This document shows positions 16,240-25,273 of a stretch of 64,000 nt of DNA, piece by piece. The DNA is from Ponticaulis sp. (GTDB taxonomy: Bacteria > Pseudomonadota > Alphaproteobacteria > Caulobacterales > Hyphomonadaceae). Position numbers and translations under genes: made by a program. The stretch's first letter is position 1. Every line of letters starts with the position of its first letter. The stretch spans positions 186,001 to 250,000 of the forward strand of contig NZLU01000067.1 of the NCBI GenBank assembly GCA_002692725.1, written 5' to 3'. A model generated the notes under the pieces. The model did not search any database. It worked only from the letters and a program-made list of their open reading frames with translations, and had not been told where the DNA came from.

Positions 16240-16944
16240 ATGCATGTTCAGATCGAATTGCAGAGCCATGAACTCTGGCCACTGACTGAAGGTGCGCTGT
16301 GGTGGCCTGCCCGGAAGACTCTGATCGTCTCAGACCTCCATCTTGAGAAAGGGTCGTCCTTCGCACGCCGCGGCCAGCATTTACCGCCCTATGACACCCG
16401 CACCACACTTGCCCAGGTTCAGCGGCTGATCACGCGGTATCAGCCAAAATGCGTAATCTCGCTTGGCGACAGCTTTCACGATCCGCGCGCGCATGACCGA
16501 CTCTCACCGCATGAAACAGAGATCGTTCGCGATCTGACCGCGCGCACGGACTGGGTGTGGGTGGAAGGCAATCACGATCCGGACCCGCCCCAGCATTTAG
16601 GCGGACGGGCCTCGAAAGAGCTTCATATCGGCCGGTTGGTTTTCCGACATGAGCCGACGGGAGAAACCGGAGAGATTGCGGGCCATTTACACCCTTGTGC
16701 CCGGCTGGCAGGCCGGGGCGGTAAACTTGTCCGGCGGAGGTGTTTCCTCACGGATGGCGAGAGCCTGATTCTGCCGAGCATGGGCGCGTTCACGGGCGGT
16801 CTTAACGTGCTCGACCCGGCCTTCAACGTCATGAACCGGCCTCGCTTCAGAGTGTATATGTCCGGGGCTGAGCGCGTCTTTGCCGTACCGCTCTCACGTC
16901 TCGTGCCGGATCGCCGGGACCGCGCGTCACACTGGCGTCTTTAA
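16240..16944 (+). CDS. pdeM: Ligase-associated DNA damage response endonuclease/phosphoesterase PdeM
   Basis: 234-residue calcineurin-like metallophosphoesterase. The metal-binding motifs are LIVSDLHLEKGSSFARRG (DxH, near 32-49), SLGDSFHD (GDxxHD, near 79-86), WVEGNHDP (GNHD, near 105-112) and GHLHPCARLAGRGG (GHxHP, near 148-161). The SDLHLEKGSSFA and LPSMGAFTGG blocks identify the PdeM subfamily linked to ATP-dependent ligases. Two upstream in-frame ATGs (16189, 16207) give non-conserved extensions; the start at 16240 matches the typical N-terminus EGALWWPARKTLIVSDLH. The gene follows an O-antigen gene rather than the helicase or ligase, and converges on the PodJ-like gene with a 15-bp gap. 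Confidence 0.9.
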   Translation: MHVQIELQSHELWPLTEGALWWPARKTLIVSDLHLEKGSSFARRGQHLPPYDTRTTLAQVQRLITRYQPKCVISLGDSFHDPRAHDRLSPHETEIVRDLTARTDWVWVEGNHDPDPPQHLGGRASKELHIGRLVFRHEPTGETGEIAGHLHPCARLAGRGGKLVRRRCFLTDGESLILPSMGAFTGGLNVLDPAFNVMNRPRFRVYMSGAERVFAVPLSRLVPDRRDRASHWRL

Positions 16945-16959
16945 TCGCCTACTCAAAGA

Positions 16960-19900
16960 TCAGAGATTGGCGCGAGCCGCCTGCAGCTGTCGGATCAGTG
17001 TCGGCGTGACCTGAGCCGATTGTGGATAGCCATTGGCCATCTGGAATGACAGGATCGCATTGCGCGTCTGGGTTCCGAACATGCCATCGGGCACACCAAC
17101 ATTATATCCAAGCTCATTGAGAAGGTTTTGCGCATCACGGGTCAATGCAGCCTGTGCGGACCGGTCAGGCGCGCTGGCCGAAGGTCGCGATGATGCGGCT
17201 GAGGCGGAACTTTGCTGACTGACTCGGCCATTTGCGACAGGATCACTTGCCTTTGGCTGATATGCTCCCGCTCTTGCCAGGGCCTCCTGCGCCACCATCG
17301 GGTCGAGCGAGCCAGACAGCTCAGCCACTTTCGCTCCGGCTCCCGGATCGCCCATCCGCTCTGCGACGGCATACCAGTAAAGCGCTTCCCCCTGATTTGC
17401 GGTCACGCCCATGCCCTCTTCATAGAGAACACCCAGATTGAACTGGCTGTCGACAAGGCCATATTCTGCAGCGCTGCGGAACCATTGGACTGCGCCGGCA
17501 TAATTCAGCGGTCCGCCCTCGCCATTGGCATAAAAGACGGCCAGGTCATGCATGGCTTTCACATTGCCGGCTTCCGCTGCGGTTTCGGTCCAGTCACGAG
17601 ACTGCGCCAGATCGCGGGGTACGCCCTGCCCGGTTTCATAGAGCTTCGCCAGGCGATACTGCGCCACCACCACGCCGTCATCGGCTGCTTCGCGGATCAG
17701 ACGCGCACCGTCAGCAATACGACCTGAATCGAGCAGATTGACACCCGCCTGATATTTTTGAGCCGGAGATGGCTCTGACGGCGCAGAAACAGGTGTCTGA
17801 ACAACAGGTTGCGCGCTTGCTTGATTGACCGGCGGCACTGTCACGCGTTGAACTTGCGCCTCATTCAGCTCGCGGGTTGTTTGCGAGGAGGTATCTTCAG
17901 CGGCAGGAGCGGTTGGAGGCGGTGTTGGACGGGATTCGGCGACGGTTCGTGTCGGCGTTGGTGCGGGTTGTTGAACCGGCTCAGCACGAGCTTCTTCAAC
18001 AGATGAGGTTTCAACAGGCGACGCCCCAGCTTCATCAGCACTTTCCAGCGCCCCACCGCCAATGACTTCAGGCTCATCAGATGCGCCGTCATCAAGCGTC
18101 TCGTCCAGAGCCGCTTCCTCGCCCTCAGGCATCAGGATCGAGTTCTCATCGACCGCGCCGCCCGACGATCCCATGCTGAGATAGTCCATCCCGGCATCCT
18201 GCTTACCGCGCATCATCATGTATCCGGCAGTGCCAACGGCTGACAGGGCCAGCACAGATGCAGCCGCAATAATAGGCAGTTTGGACCCTGAACCGTTCGA
18301 CTTGCTTTTGACCGATTTCGTCTTGCCACCCGACTTTCGGGTCTCTTGACTGGCACGTGCCGCTTCGCGCGCGCGGGTCAGATAGTCCGTCGCAGGCCCG
18401 GAGTCTGGCTCCATGAAATGAGATGGTTCGTCATATTCGGCATCGTCGAGATCGAAATTCTGCGACGGCAGGTCCGCGACAAACTCATCGCGCTCATCTT
18501 CGGACTCCTGGGAGAAGGTGTCGACGTCGTCAAAGGCGCCATTATCGTCAGCCCAGGGATCAGCCAGCTCATCTTCGTCCGGAATGCTCGGCACAGTCGT
18601 TTTTGCTGCTTTCGCCTTCGGCTCGGCTTCCACCGGATCAGATGTGGACGCTAGGGGCTCAGATTTACCGAGCTGATCTTCGAAAGCGTCAAACTCCATC
18701 TCTGGCATAGGTGCCGACGAGACGCCTGCCGGATTGGCAAATTCCTCAATGGACTGCAGGCGCTCAGCCAGAGATGCCATTGCCTTCTGGATCGGGCTGA
18801 CCGTCGAAGCTGTTGCGGCTTCCACCTGGGTGATCCGCTCATTGACCTCATTGAAGGCCGTCGTCATGGACTCTTTCTGACGGGTTTCGCTTGCTTTGAT
18901 CTCACCCGAAAGCTTGTTGATGTTTTCATCCTGCTTGGCCTGCAGGTTTTTCGTCAGCGTCGTGACGTGATCGGTGAAGTCCCGGATTGCAGATGCGCTG
19001 CGCTCTTCGGAATCTTCAACGCGCTTGTTCAGCTTCTCAGCGAGTTCGGTCAGTTTAGCGCCCATGGCTTCTACCGCCGCACTGGATTCCCGGCTTTCGA
19101 CTTCTGCAAGCCGCTTCTGGAAGGCGGCCGCGAATTCGGAAATCTGTTCGCGAATACCGCTCGACAGTTCGGACTCATTGCGCTGCTCGATGTGGCTGAC
19201 ACGCTTTTCAAGCGTGCCGGTCAGCTGCGCGACCTCTTCCCCAATCGCTTCGACAGCCTGAGACTGACGCTGTTCGGATCGACGGAAGCGTTTGTGCATT
19301 TCAGAAACCGCATTGCTCATTTCAGCAAAGGCTTCGGTCGGCGCAACAGAGGCTTCTTCGATTTGCTGAGCCAGATCGGCGCGCGTCGAAGCGACGGTTT
19401 CGGCCAGCTCATCCTTCACACGCTTAAGGCGTTCTTCAAATTCATCCCGCAGACCCGCAACACCCTCTTCGGCGAATTGGGTCATCCGATCGTCAAGCTG
19501 GCTGAAGGAATTTTCCAGCCCGGCAAGTGCAGTGTCCGTCAGCGACTCTGCCTGAGACAAGCGATCAGATAGGGCATCGAAAGACGTATCTACGCCATTG
19601 AGACGGTCGGTAATCTCGTCCTGATACTGACGAGCCTGCTCTTCAAGCTTCGCAACAAGATCGAAGGCTTTCGCAGACTTTTCGTCATTCTCGGCCATAT
19701 TCTTACCGAGGCGGTCGATATTATCAGAGACGCGGTTCAGCGTTGATCCAACCTGAGTTTCGACACGCTCGAGCCGGTCGCCAACCTTGCGACCGGATTC
19801 AACCACATCGACCTCGACCTGCGACAGGCGTTCTGACAGATGCCGGGTCGCGCCTTCAGCACGCAATTCCGCTTCTGAAACGGCGCGTTCGACCTTAGAG

Positions 19901-20535
19901 GCCACATCTTCAAGAGACGTATCGACGCGTTGGGTCACATCATCAAGGCGTGTATTCAGACCTTCAAGCCGAGATGACACGCTGGTTTGTGCGCGACTTG
20001 CGGCTTCTTCTGAATCCTGAACACGCCCGGAGAGCCGCTCAAGCGCGCCCTCGAGAGATCGCAATGCACGAAGGCTTTGTTCGGACGAATCATCCGCCTC
20101 AAGGCGATTGATTCGCTGCTTGAGCAAATCCTGCGCCTGAGACAGCTCATCGGATGCCATTTCGATCCGGCTTTCCATCGCCAGCTGAGAGTTTTCAGAC
20201 TCATCGAGGCGCGAAACAATCCCTTTAACAGATTGGTCCATACCCGAGATCGCAAGCGTGGCACGAACTTCTGCCGCTTCAACCCGCCGGACCAATTGCT
20301 CGATGGCGGCGACGCTTCCGGCTGCCGCATCACCGTCATCAGGGGCATCTGAGGCCGAGCGCCTGTCTTCCATATCCTGATCTTTCGAAACGTCCGTCGC
20401 GTGCGCATCAGCCTCTAGAAGTATGCGGTTCAGATAATCGCCCAGCGTCACACCTTCGCTGCGAGCCGCCTGCAAGGCTGCTTCACGAGCTCTGGATTCA
20501 ATCCCTTTGACACTCCATGGTCCGCGCGTCGCCAT
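16960..20535 (-). CDS. podJ: PodJ-like polar organelle localisation protein
   Basis: 1191 residues. The N-terminal motif GPWSVKGIESRAREAALQAA (about 5-24) and GDYLNRILLEAD are characteristic of PodJ. A long coiled coil covers about 80-600, and an acidic linker follows. One transmembrane helix (SKLPIIAAASVLALSAVGTA region, about 770-795) is followed by a Pro/Thr/Ser-rich periplasmic linker. Three to four Sel1-type repeats come next (about 955-1085: DGVVVAQYRLAKLYETGQGV and two similar units), then a C-terminal peptidoglycan-binding domain (about 1125-1185) with LLNELGYNVGVPDGMFG. Caulobacter PodJ has the same order and organises the flagellar/pili pole. The ATG at 20535 has GAGGG at proper distance; the ATG six bases earlier sits directly on that site. 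A CtrA-type box lies 66-80 bp upstream. Confidence 0.88.
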   Translation of the reverse strand: MATRGPWSVKGIESRAREAALQAARSEGVTLGDYLNRILLEADAHATDVSKDQDMEDRRSASDAPDDGDAAAGSVAAIEQLVRRVEAAEVRATLAISGMDQSVKGIVSRLDESENSQLAMESRIEMASDELSQAQDLLKQRINRLEADDSSEQSLRALRSLEGALERLSGRVQDSEEAASRAQTSVSSRLEGLNTRLDDVTQRVDTSLEDVASKVERAVSEAELRAEGATRHLSERLSQVEVDVVESGRKVGDRLERVETQVGSTLNRVSDNIDRLGKNMAENDEKSAKAFDLVAKLEEQARQYQDEITDRLNGVDTSFDALSDRLSQAESLTDTALAGLENSFSQLDDRMTQFAEEGVAGLRDEFEERLKRVKDELAETVASTRADLAQQIEEASVAPTEAFAEMSNAVSEMHKRFRRSEQRQSQAVEAIGEEVAQLTGTLEKRVSHIEQRNESELSSGIREQISEFAAAFQKRLAEVESRESSAAVEAMGAKLTELAEKLNKRVEDSEERSASAIRDFTDHVTTLTKNLQAKQDENINKLSGEIKASETRQKESMTTAFNEVNERITQVEAATASTVSPIQKAMASLAERLQSIEEFANPAGVSSAPMPEMEFDAFEDQLGKSEPLASTSDPVEAEPKAKAAKTTVPSIPDEDELADPWADDNGAFDDVDTFSQESEDERDEFVADLPSQNFDLDDAEYDEPSHFMEPDSGPATDYLTRAREAARASQETRKSGGKTKSVKSKSNGSGSKLPIIAAASVLALSAVGTAGYMMMRGKQDAGMDYLSMGSSGGAVDENSILMPEGEEAALDETLDDGASDEPEVIGGGALESADEAGASPVETSSVEEARAEPVQQPAPTPTRTVAESRPTPPPTAPAAEDTSSQTTRELNEAQVQRVTVPPVNQASAQPVVQTPVSAPSEPSPAQKYQAGVNLLDSGRIADGARLIREAADDGVVVAQYRLAKLYETGQGVPRDLAQSRDWTETAAEAGNVKAMHDLAVFYANGEGGPLNYAGAVQWFRSAAEYGLVDSQFNLGVLYEEGMGVTANQGEALYWYAVAERMGDPGAGAKVAELSGSLDPMVAQEALARAGAYQPKASDPVANGRVSQQSSASAASSRPSASAPDRSAQAALTRDAQNLLNELGYNVGVPDGMFGTQTRNAILSFQMANGYPQSAQVTPTLIRQLQAARANL

Positions 20536-20600
20536 GGTCATCCCTCATACTGGCGGAGTTACCGCAATACTAATTCACGCTTCAGAAGCACCGGTTCTGA

Positions 20601-20615
20601 TTAAGGCGGGGTTAA
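20601..20615. promoter_or_regulatory. CtrA-type binding box TTAA-N7-TTAA
   Basis: A perfect TTAA at 20601-20604 and 20612-20615 separated by seven bases, 66 bp upstream of the podJ-like start. CtrA is the cell-cycle master regulator of this group, so cell-cycle control of podJ is likely. The MerR gene on the other strand begins 97 bp away. Confidence 0.65.
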
Positions 20616-20675
20616 GACTGATGAACAGCCATGTATTTTGTCGGGAGATCGCCATGCACTGGGCACGGCATTTTA

Positions 20676-20693
20676 GTTGACGTTAACGTCAAC
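20676..20693. promoter_or_regulatory. LiuR-type operator, perfect 18-bp palindrome
   Basis: GTTGACGTTAACGTCAAC is fully self-complementary, 18 bp before the MerR start. The same half-sites GTTGACG / CGTCAAC recur at 24710-24727 before the thioesterase-thiolase operon. It is the expected binding site of the MerR protein encoded at 20712. Confidence 0.8.
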
Positions 20694-20711
20694 GTATGAT
20701 CTACAGACTTC

Positions 20712-21209
20712 ATGAGCGAAATCACCGCAACTTCCGATAAAACCCGGAACGGCAGCTATACGATCAGCCAGCTGTCGCGAGAGTTTGATGTTACGCCTCG
20801 CGCGCTTCGGTTTTATGAAGACAAAGGGCTGCTTTCCCCCGGCCGGAATGGTCAGAATCGCGTCTATTCCAACCGCGACCGCGCACGCCTCAAGCTCGTT
20901 CTGTCTGGTCGTAAGGTTGGGTTCTCCCTCAACGACATCCGCGAAATGCTGGATCTTTACGATCTTGGCGACAATCAACGCGCCCAGCTTCGCGCAACAC
21001 ACAAGAAACACAAACAGCAGATTGCGGCCCTCGAACAACAACGCCTCGAGATCGATGATGCGCTTGCTGAGCTTCACAAGGGCGTTGCCTGGCTGGAAGC
21101 CAAGCTCGAGAAGATGGAACCCAGCGAAGACGACGCTGTTGCAATGCGAGCCTATGACGCAATGGCGCGCGCGCGGCTCGAACAGGACGATCCGGAAACG
21201 GCCAGCTAA
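20712..21209 (+). CDS. MerR family regulator, LiuR-like, of acyl-CoA catabolism
   Basis: 165 residues. The winged helix-turn-helix of the MerR type is at about 15-85: YTISQLSREFDVTPRALRFY then EDKGLLSPGRNGQNRVYS, the recognition part. A dimerising coiled coil (about 90-140) follows, with no metal-binding cysteines, which fits the LiuR subgroup that senses acyl-CoA intermediates. Its own operator is 18 bp upstream, so autoregulation is likely. The acyl-CoA dehydrogenase gene starts 42 bp downstream in the same direction, forming a two-gene operon. A second operator of the same type before 24818 extends the regulon to thioesterase, thiolase and FadJ-type genes. The assignment to LiuR rests on operator sequence, domain form and target genes. 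Confidence 0.85.
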   Translation: MSEITATSDKTRNGSYTISQLSREFDVTPRALRFYEDKGLLSPGRNGQNRVYSNRDRARLKLVLSGRKVGFSLNDIREMLDLYDLGDNQRAQLRATHKKHKQQIAALEQQRLEIDDALAELHKGVAWLEAKLEKMEPSEDDAVAMRAYDAMARARLEQDDPETAS

Positions 21210-21251
21210 CCCGCCCCCAACACACGCTTCAAGCTAACGAAGGAACGACCC

Positions 21252-23036
21252 ATGCCAACTTACAAGGCCCCCGTTCGAGAAATGCAATTCATTCTGCATG
21301 AGCTCCTCTCAGTGCAGAACTATTCAAACCTTCCAGGCTTTTCCGACGCATCTGAAGATCTGATCGATCAGGTTCTCGATGGCGGCGCAAAGTTCGCGGA
21401 AGATATTCTCTTCCCGCTGAACAAAGTGGGCGACAGGGAGGGTTGCACACGTAATGATGATGCCAGCGTGACAACACCGACGGGCTTCAAAGATGCTTAT
21501 TCCGCACTTGTCGAAGCTGAGTGGCTGTCACTTTCTGCTGACCCGAAATATGGCGGCCAAGGCCTGCCCGCAGTGCTCAATCTCGCCCTGAATGAGATGC
21601 AAAGCTCTGCCAACATGGCCTTTTCCATGTATCCGGGCCTGACGCATGGCGCCTATCAGGCCCTGCTGGCCGGCGGCTCTGAAGAGCAGAAAGAGACCTA
21701 TGTCACCCGAATGATCAATGGCGGATGGTCTGGCACCATGAACCTCACCGAACCGCAATGCGGTACGGATCTGGGCCTCATCAAAACGAAAGCCGTTCCA
21801 CAGGATGATGGCTCCTACAAAATCACCGGGCAGAAAATCTGGATCTCCGGTGGTGAACAGGATTTGTCAGAAAATATAATCCACCTCGTACTGGCGCGGA
21901 TCGAAGGTGCGCCCGAGGGCATTAAAGGTATCTCGCTCTTCGTGGTGCCGAAATATATGGTCAAAAACGATGGCTCCCTGGGAGAGCGCAATGCACTTGA
22001 GTGCGGCGGCCTGGAAGAGAAAATGGGCATTCACGGCAATGCCACTTGCGTCATGAATTATGATGGCGCGACAGGCTGGCTCGTCGGCGAAGAGCATAAA
22101 GGCATGCGCACCATGTTCGTCATGATGAATGAAGCGCGTCTTGGTGTCGGCCTACAGGGTCTGGCCCAGGCTGAAATCGCCTATCAGAATGCCGCTGATT
22201 TTGCCCGCGACCGCCTCCAGTCACGCGCATTGAGCGGCCCCGCCGCCCCGGAAAAACCCGCCGACCCGATCATTGTGCACCCGGATGTACGCCGCATGCT
22301 GATGGATAGCCGCGCCTTTATCGAAGGAGCGCGCGCCTTCCTCTTCTGGACGGCGCTTCAGGGCGATCTGCAACACAAATCACCTGATGAGAAGGTAAAG
22401 GAAAAAGCTCAGGATTACATGGCGCTGATGACGCCGGTCCTGAAAGGCTTCCTGACGGATATTGGCTTCAAAACCACTTCGGAATGCCTGCAGCTGCATG
22501 GCGGTATTGGCTATACCGAGGAAATGGGCGTTGAGCAGTATATGCGCGATGCCCGTATCGCAATGATCTATGAGGGCACGAACGGCATTCAGGCGCTCGA
22601 CCTTGTAGGCCGTAAACTCGCCGCAAATGGCGGCCGCGCGATCTTCACATTCTTCGGTGAAATGGATGACTTCCTCGGTGAACATTCAGATGATGAAGAC
22701 ATGAAGCCCTATCTCGACGCCCTGAAAACGGCGCGCGACCAGCTTCAGGATGCCACCACATGGCTCATGCAAAATGGGTTGTCGAATTTCAACAATGCTG
22801 CGGCGGCCTCCACAGACTTCATGCATTTGTTCGGGTATACGGCGATTGCTTATATGTGGGCCAAAATGGCGAAGCACGCGCTCGAGAAGAAAGATTCAGG
22901 CGATCCGTATTACGCAAACAAGCTGAAGACGGCGACCTATTTCATCGAACGTGTCCTGCCGAAAGCCGGCGCACATCTGGCCGCACTTAAAACCGGCGCA
23001 GACAGCATGATGGCGCTGGACGCCGAAGCCTTCTGA
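21252..23036 (+). CDS. Acyl-CoA dehydrogenase with C-terminal extension (FadE5/DmdC-like)
   Basis: 594 residues, longer than a standard 380-residue acyl-CoA dehydrogenase because of added N- and C-terminal helical domains, as in FadE5 and DmdC type enzymes. FAD-dependent alpha,beta-dehydrogenation of acyl-CoA. Recognisable blocks are MNLTEPQCGTDLGLIKTKA (flavin/substrate loop, about 160-178), ITGQKIWISGGEQDL (about 192-206), and LHGGIGYTEEMGVEQYMRDA leading to MIYEGTNGIQALDL, whose Glu (near 440) is the catalytic base. It follows the MerR gene in the same operon under the 20676-20693 operator. The stop lies 11 bp from the convergent histidine kinase gene. Confidence 0.9.
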   Translation: MPTYKAPVREMQFILHELLSVQNYSNLPGFSDASEDLIDQVLDGGAKFAEDILFPLNKVGDREGCTRNDDASVTTPTGFKDAYSALVEAEWLSLSADPKYGGQGLPAVLNLALNEMQSSANMAFSMYPGLTHGAYQALLAGGSEEQKETYVTRMINGGWSGTMNLTEPQCGTDLGLIKTKAVPQDDGSYKITGQKIWISGGEQDLSENIIHLVLARIEGAPEGIKGISLFVVPKYMVKNDGSLGERNALECGGLEEKMGIHGNATCVMNYDGATGWLVGEEHKGMRTMFVMMNEARLGVGLQGLAQAEIAYQNAADFARDRLQSRALSGPAAPEKPADPIIVHPDVRRMLMDSRAFIEGARAFLFWTALQGDLQHKSPDEKVKEKAQDYMALMTPVLKGFLTDIGFKTTSECLQLHGGIGYTEEMGVEQYMRDARIAMIYEGTNGIQALDLVGRKLAANGGRAIFTFFGEMDDFLGEHSDDEDMKPYLDALKTARDQLQDATTWLMQNGLSNFNNAAAASTDFMHLFGYTAIAYMWAKMAKHALEKKDSGDPYYANKLKTATYFIERVLPKAGAHLAALKTGADSMMALDAEAF

Positions 23037-23047
23037 TCTGACGTCAC

Positions 23048-24496
23048 TCAGGCGGCGCTGGCGGTATCTGATTTCACATCAGCAGCCAGCCCCGTGCCGC
23101 AGACGCGGCCCTGACACCCATTGGCTGGCAGGGTCAGCGTGACCTCAGTCCACTCGCCCTCGACACTATCGAGTGTGAGCGTTCCGCAATGTTCGCGCGC
23201 GATTTTCTCAGCCAGATTAAGACCAATGCCCGTGCCCGGAATGCCGTTTGCAGTGCTGGCCCTGAAGAAGCGGCTCGACACATTCGCAAGCTCATCTTTC
23301 GGAATACCCACACCAAAATCCTTCACGCGAAGGACCAGTTCGTCGCCCTGAATTTCGCTAGATATCTCCACCTTCGGATTATCAGCAGAGTATTTCACGG
23401 CATTGGAGACGAGATTGGTCAGCAAATGACCAAGCATCGCCTTGTCGCCTGAAATGGTCTCGGGGAAATCGGCCAAGTCCATCTGGATATCGTGTTCCGG
23501 GTTCAACTCAGCCTGCTGCTCCACAACGGCCGCCAACACGGCTTTAAGGTCTACCGGCTGCAAATCCATCTTAATCTGCCCCTCCGAATAACGGGCCGTA
23601 TCGAGCGTGCGCTCCATGAGCTCAGTCAGGCGCAGCACACTTTTTCGGATAACATCAGTCCGCTCCACCACCTGATCCGAGCTGAGGTCATCGGCACGCT
23701 TTGCAAGCCGACGCGCCGCGCCGTCGATAATGGCCAGTGGCGTCCGGATCTCATGACTGACCACAGAGACAAGCTGGTTTTGAAGCGCGCTGGTCTGTTT
23801 TTCGATTTCGAGCGATTTTTCCAGCTCCGAGGCCTGCTGACGAATGGTTTCAGTCCGTTCCTCGACGATATCTTCAAGATTGGATTTGTAAGCATTGAGA
23901 TCTGAATTTGTCTGCCGCAAACGCGAGACCACATCCTCCATCACGCGCAGGAAGACAAACACGCAACCCTTGATGAGAAGCCCGAACCCGACATAACTCA
24001 AGACCGTTTCAACCGCGACACTAGGCGTGGCCGAAATTGGTCGGATCCAGAGATTATCAATTCCGGCAAAATATGAGCCGACATAAATCATCGTCAGCAC
24101 GGCCGAAAATGCGATACCAGCACGATATCCAAGCAGGAACCCACTCAGAAGCGGCAAGGCCAGATAGAACACAGCGCCGCCACTGAACAATTCCGCATAA
24201 GCACGCAGTGTCAGCGCAAAACTGTAGACCAGACATAACAAAAAGGCGGTCGCGACGCTGATTGGCGCCCCGCGCCTCACCGACCGGGCCAGAAAAATAA
24301 ATCCAGCCGGTAATGCCATTTGCATGACCAGAGACACAAAATCGAGCTGACCGGTCCAGCCTTTCACGAGGCCGAATACCGCCAATGCAATGGTCGGTGC
24401 GACAAAGATCAGGCAGATCCCATGCAAAAGACGCAATCGCGCATTTTGCAGAATGTCCTCATTTGCAAACTTGGGAAAAAGATACTTCCTCAGCAT
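23048..24496 (-). CDS. Membrane sensor histidine kinase
   Basis: 482 residues. Six or so hydrophobic segments fill residues 15-200 without a recognisable ligand-binding domain, and a short coiled coil follows (about 200-235). The HisKA domain has VSVVSHEIRTPL with phospho-acceptor His248, and the HATPase domain shows LLTNLVSNAVKYS (N box, near 363-375), DFGVGIP (G1) and GTGIGLNLAEKIA (G2). No receiver domain is attached and no response regulator gene is adjacent, so it is an orphan kinase in this window. The start is uncertain: the ATG at 24496 is preceded by GGGCGG, and a GTG 15 bases upstream is also possible. Its promoter region faces the LiuR-type operator of the thioesterase operon. Confidence 0.85.
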   Translation of the reverse strand: MLRKYLFPKFANEDILQNARLRLLHGICLIFVAPTIALAVFGLVKGWTGQLDFVSLVMQMALPAGFIFLARSVRRGAPISVATAFLLCLVYSFALTLRAYAELFSGGAVFYLALPLLSGFLLGYRAGIAFSAVLTMIYVGSYFAGIDNLWIRPISATPSVAVETVLSYVGFGLLIKGCVFVFLRVMEDVVSRLRQTNSDLNAYKSNLEDIVEERTETIRQQASELEKSLEIEKQTSALQNQLVSVVSHEIRTPLAIIDGAARRLAKRADDLSSDQVVERTDVIRKSVLRLTELMERTLDTARYSEGQIKMDLQPVDLKAVLAAVVEQQAELNPEHDIQMDLADFPETISGDKAMLGHLLTNLVSNAVKYSADNPKVEISSEIQGDELVLRVKDFGVGIPKDELANVSSRFFRASTANGIPGTGIGLNLAEKIAREHCGTLTLDSVEGEWTEVTLTLPANGCQGRVCGTGLAADVKSDTASAA

Positions 24497-24817
24497 AACG
24501 CCGCCCAACACTTTTATTTATTATGAAACTAGTGTAGATTCGAACAGTTAAGATGAGACAAAGCAATCACTTGGAATTTGGAGCGCAACGCTATCGAAGG
24601 TCATCGCTCACCTTTGCTTTGTCTTTAATTCGTATCCCTGCAGGCGGCGAGAAAAACGACCCGGCTGACGCTACGTCACGGGAAGACAGATTGCTCTCTT
24701 CATGCTAACGTTGACGCGCGCGTCAACTTTTTGACCGCTTGCCTTCTGTCGCGCGTCAGGGAATTGTATCCGCGTCGGGCAACACCTAATTGAGATGCAT
24801 GAAGGAGGCCCGGCTGA
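24497..24817. other. Divergent regulatory region between histidine kinase and thioesterase genes
   Basis: No gene was seen in these 321 bp. The left part is AT-richer and should hold the kinase promoter. The right part carries the operator at 24710-24727 and a looser TGACG-CTA-CGTCA element near 24666-24678. Confidence 0.6.
24710..24727. promoter_or_regulatory. LiuR-type operator, perfect 18-bp palindrome
   Basis: GTTGACGCGCGCGTCAAC has the same half-sites as the site at 20676-20693 with a different centre, 91 bp before the thioesterase start. It places the whole 24818-29638 operon under the MerR protein. Confidence 0.78.
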
Positions 24818-25252
24818 ATGAGTGATTTCGATCCGAAAACATTCTTCACCATTGACAGTCCGGCGGCTCCGGAAGCGGCCAAGCATCTCGGTTTCGAATT
24901 GCTCGATGCTGATGTTGACCGCGGTTGGCTCCGCGTCAAATTCACCCCACGCAAAGAGTTTCTCAACCCGATGGGCAATGTGCAGGGTGGTTTCCTGATC
25001 GCCATGCTGGATGAAACGATGGGGCCTGCCGTTGTGGTGAAATCAAAGGGCCAGTACGTATCCAGCTCCATCGACATCGCCACCCATTTCATCCGCCCGG
25101 TGAAGCTCGGCACGATCTCCACTGAGGCTGAAGTGATCCGCATGGGTCGCTCCGTGGCCTTCATGGAAGGCAAGCTGTTCGACGAAAAAGACCGGCTGTG
25201 CGCCACCGCCTCAACCAGCGCCATGCTCACGAAATTTCATGTTCCGGAATAA
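24818..25252 (+). CDS. PaaI-type hotdog-fold acyl-CoA thioesterase
   Basis: 144 residues with a single hotdog domain. The segment NPMGNVQGGFLIAMLDETMG (about 47-66) matches the PaaI active-site helix, with Gly-Gly and a Glu/Asp pair; a typical strand IATHFIRPVKLG follows. It hydrolyses acyl-CoA esters, freeing CoA in the catabolic pathway. It is the first gene of an operon with thiolase (21-bp gap), an unknown gene and a FadJ-type enzyme, downstream of a LiuR-type operator. Start ATG at 24818 with GGAGG upstream. Confidence 0.85.
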   Translation: MSDFDPKTFFTIDSPAAPEAAKHLGFELLDADVDRGWLRVKFTPRKEFLNPMGNVQGGFLIAMLDETMGPAVVVKSKGQYVSSSIDIATHFIRPVKLGTISTEAEVIRMGRSVAFMEGKLFDEKDRLCATASTSAMLTKFHVPE

Positions 25253-25273
25253 ACCCTAAGAGGAGTAACCCAA

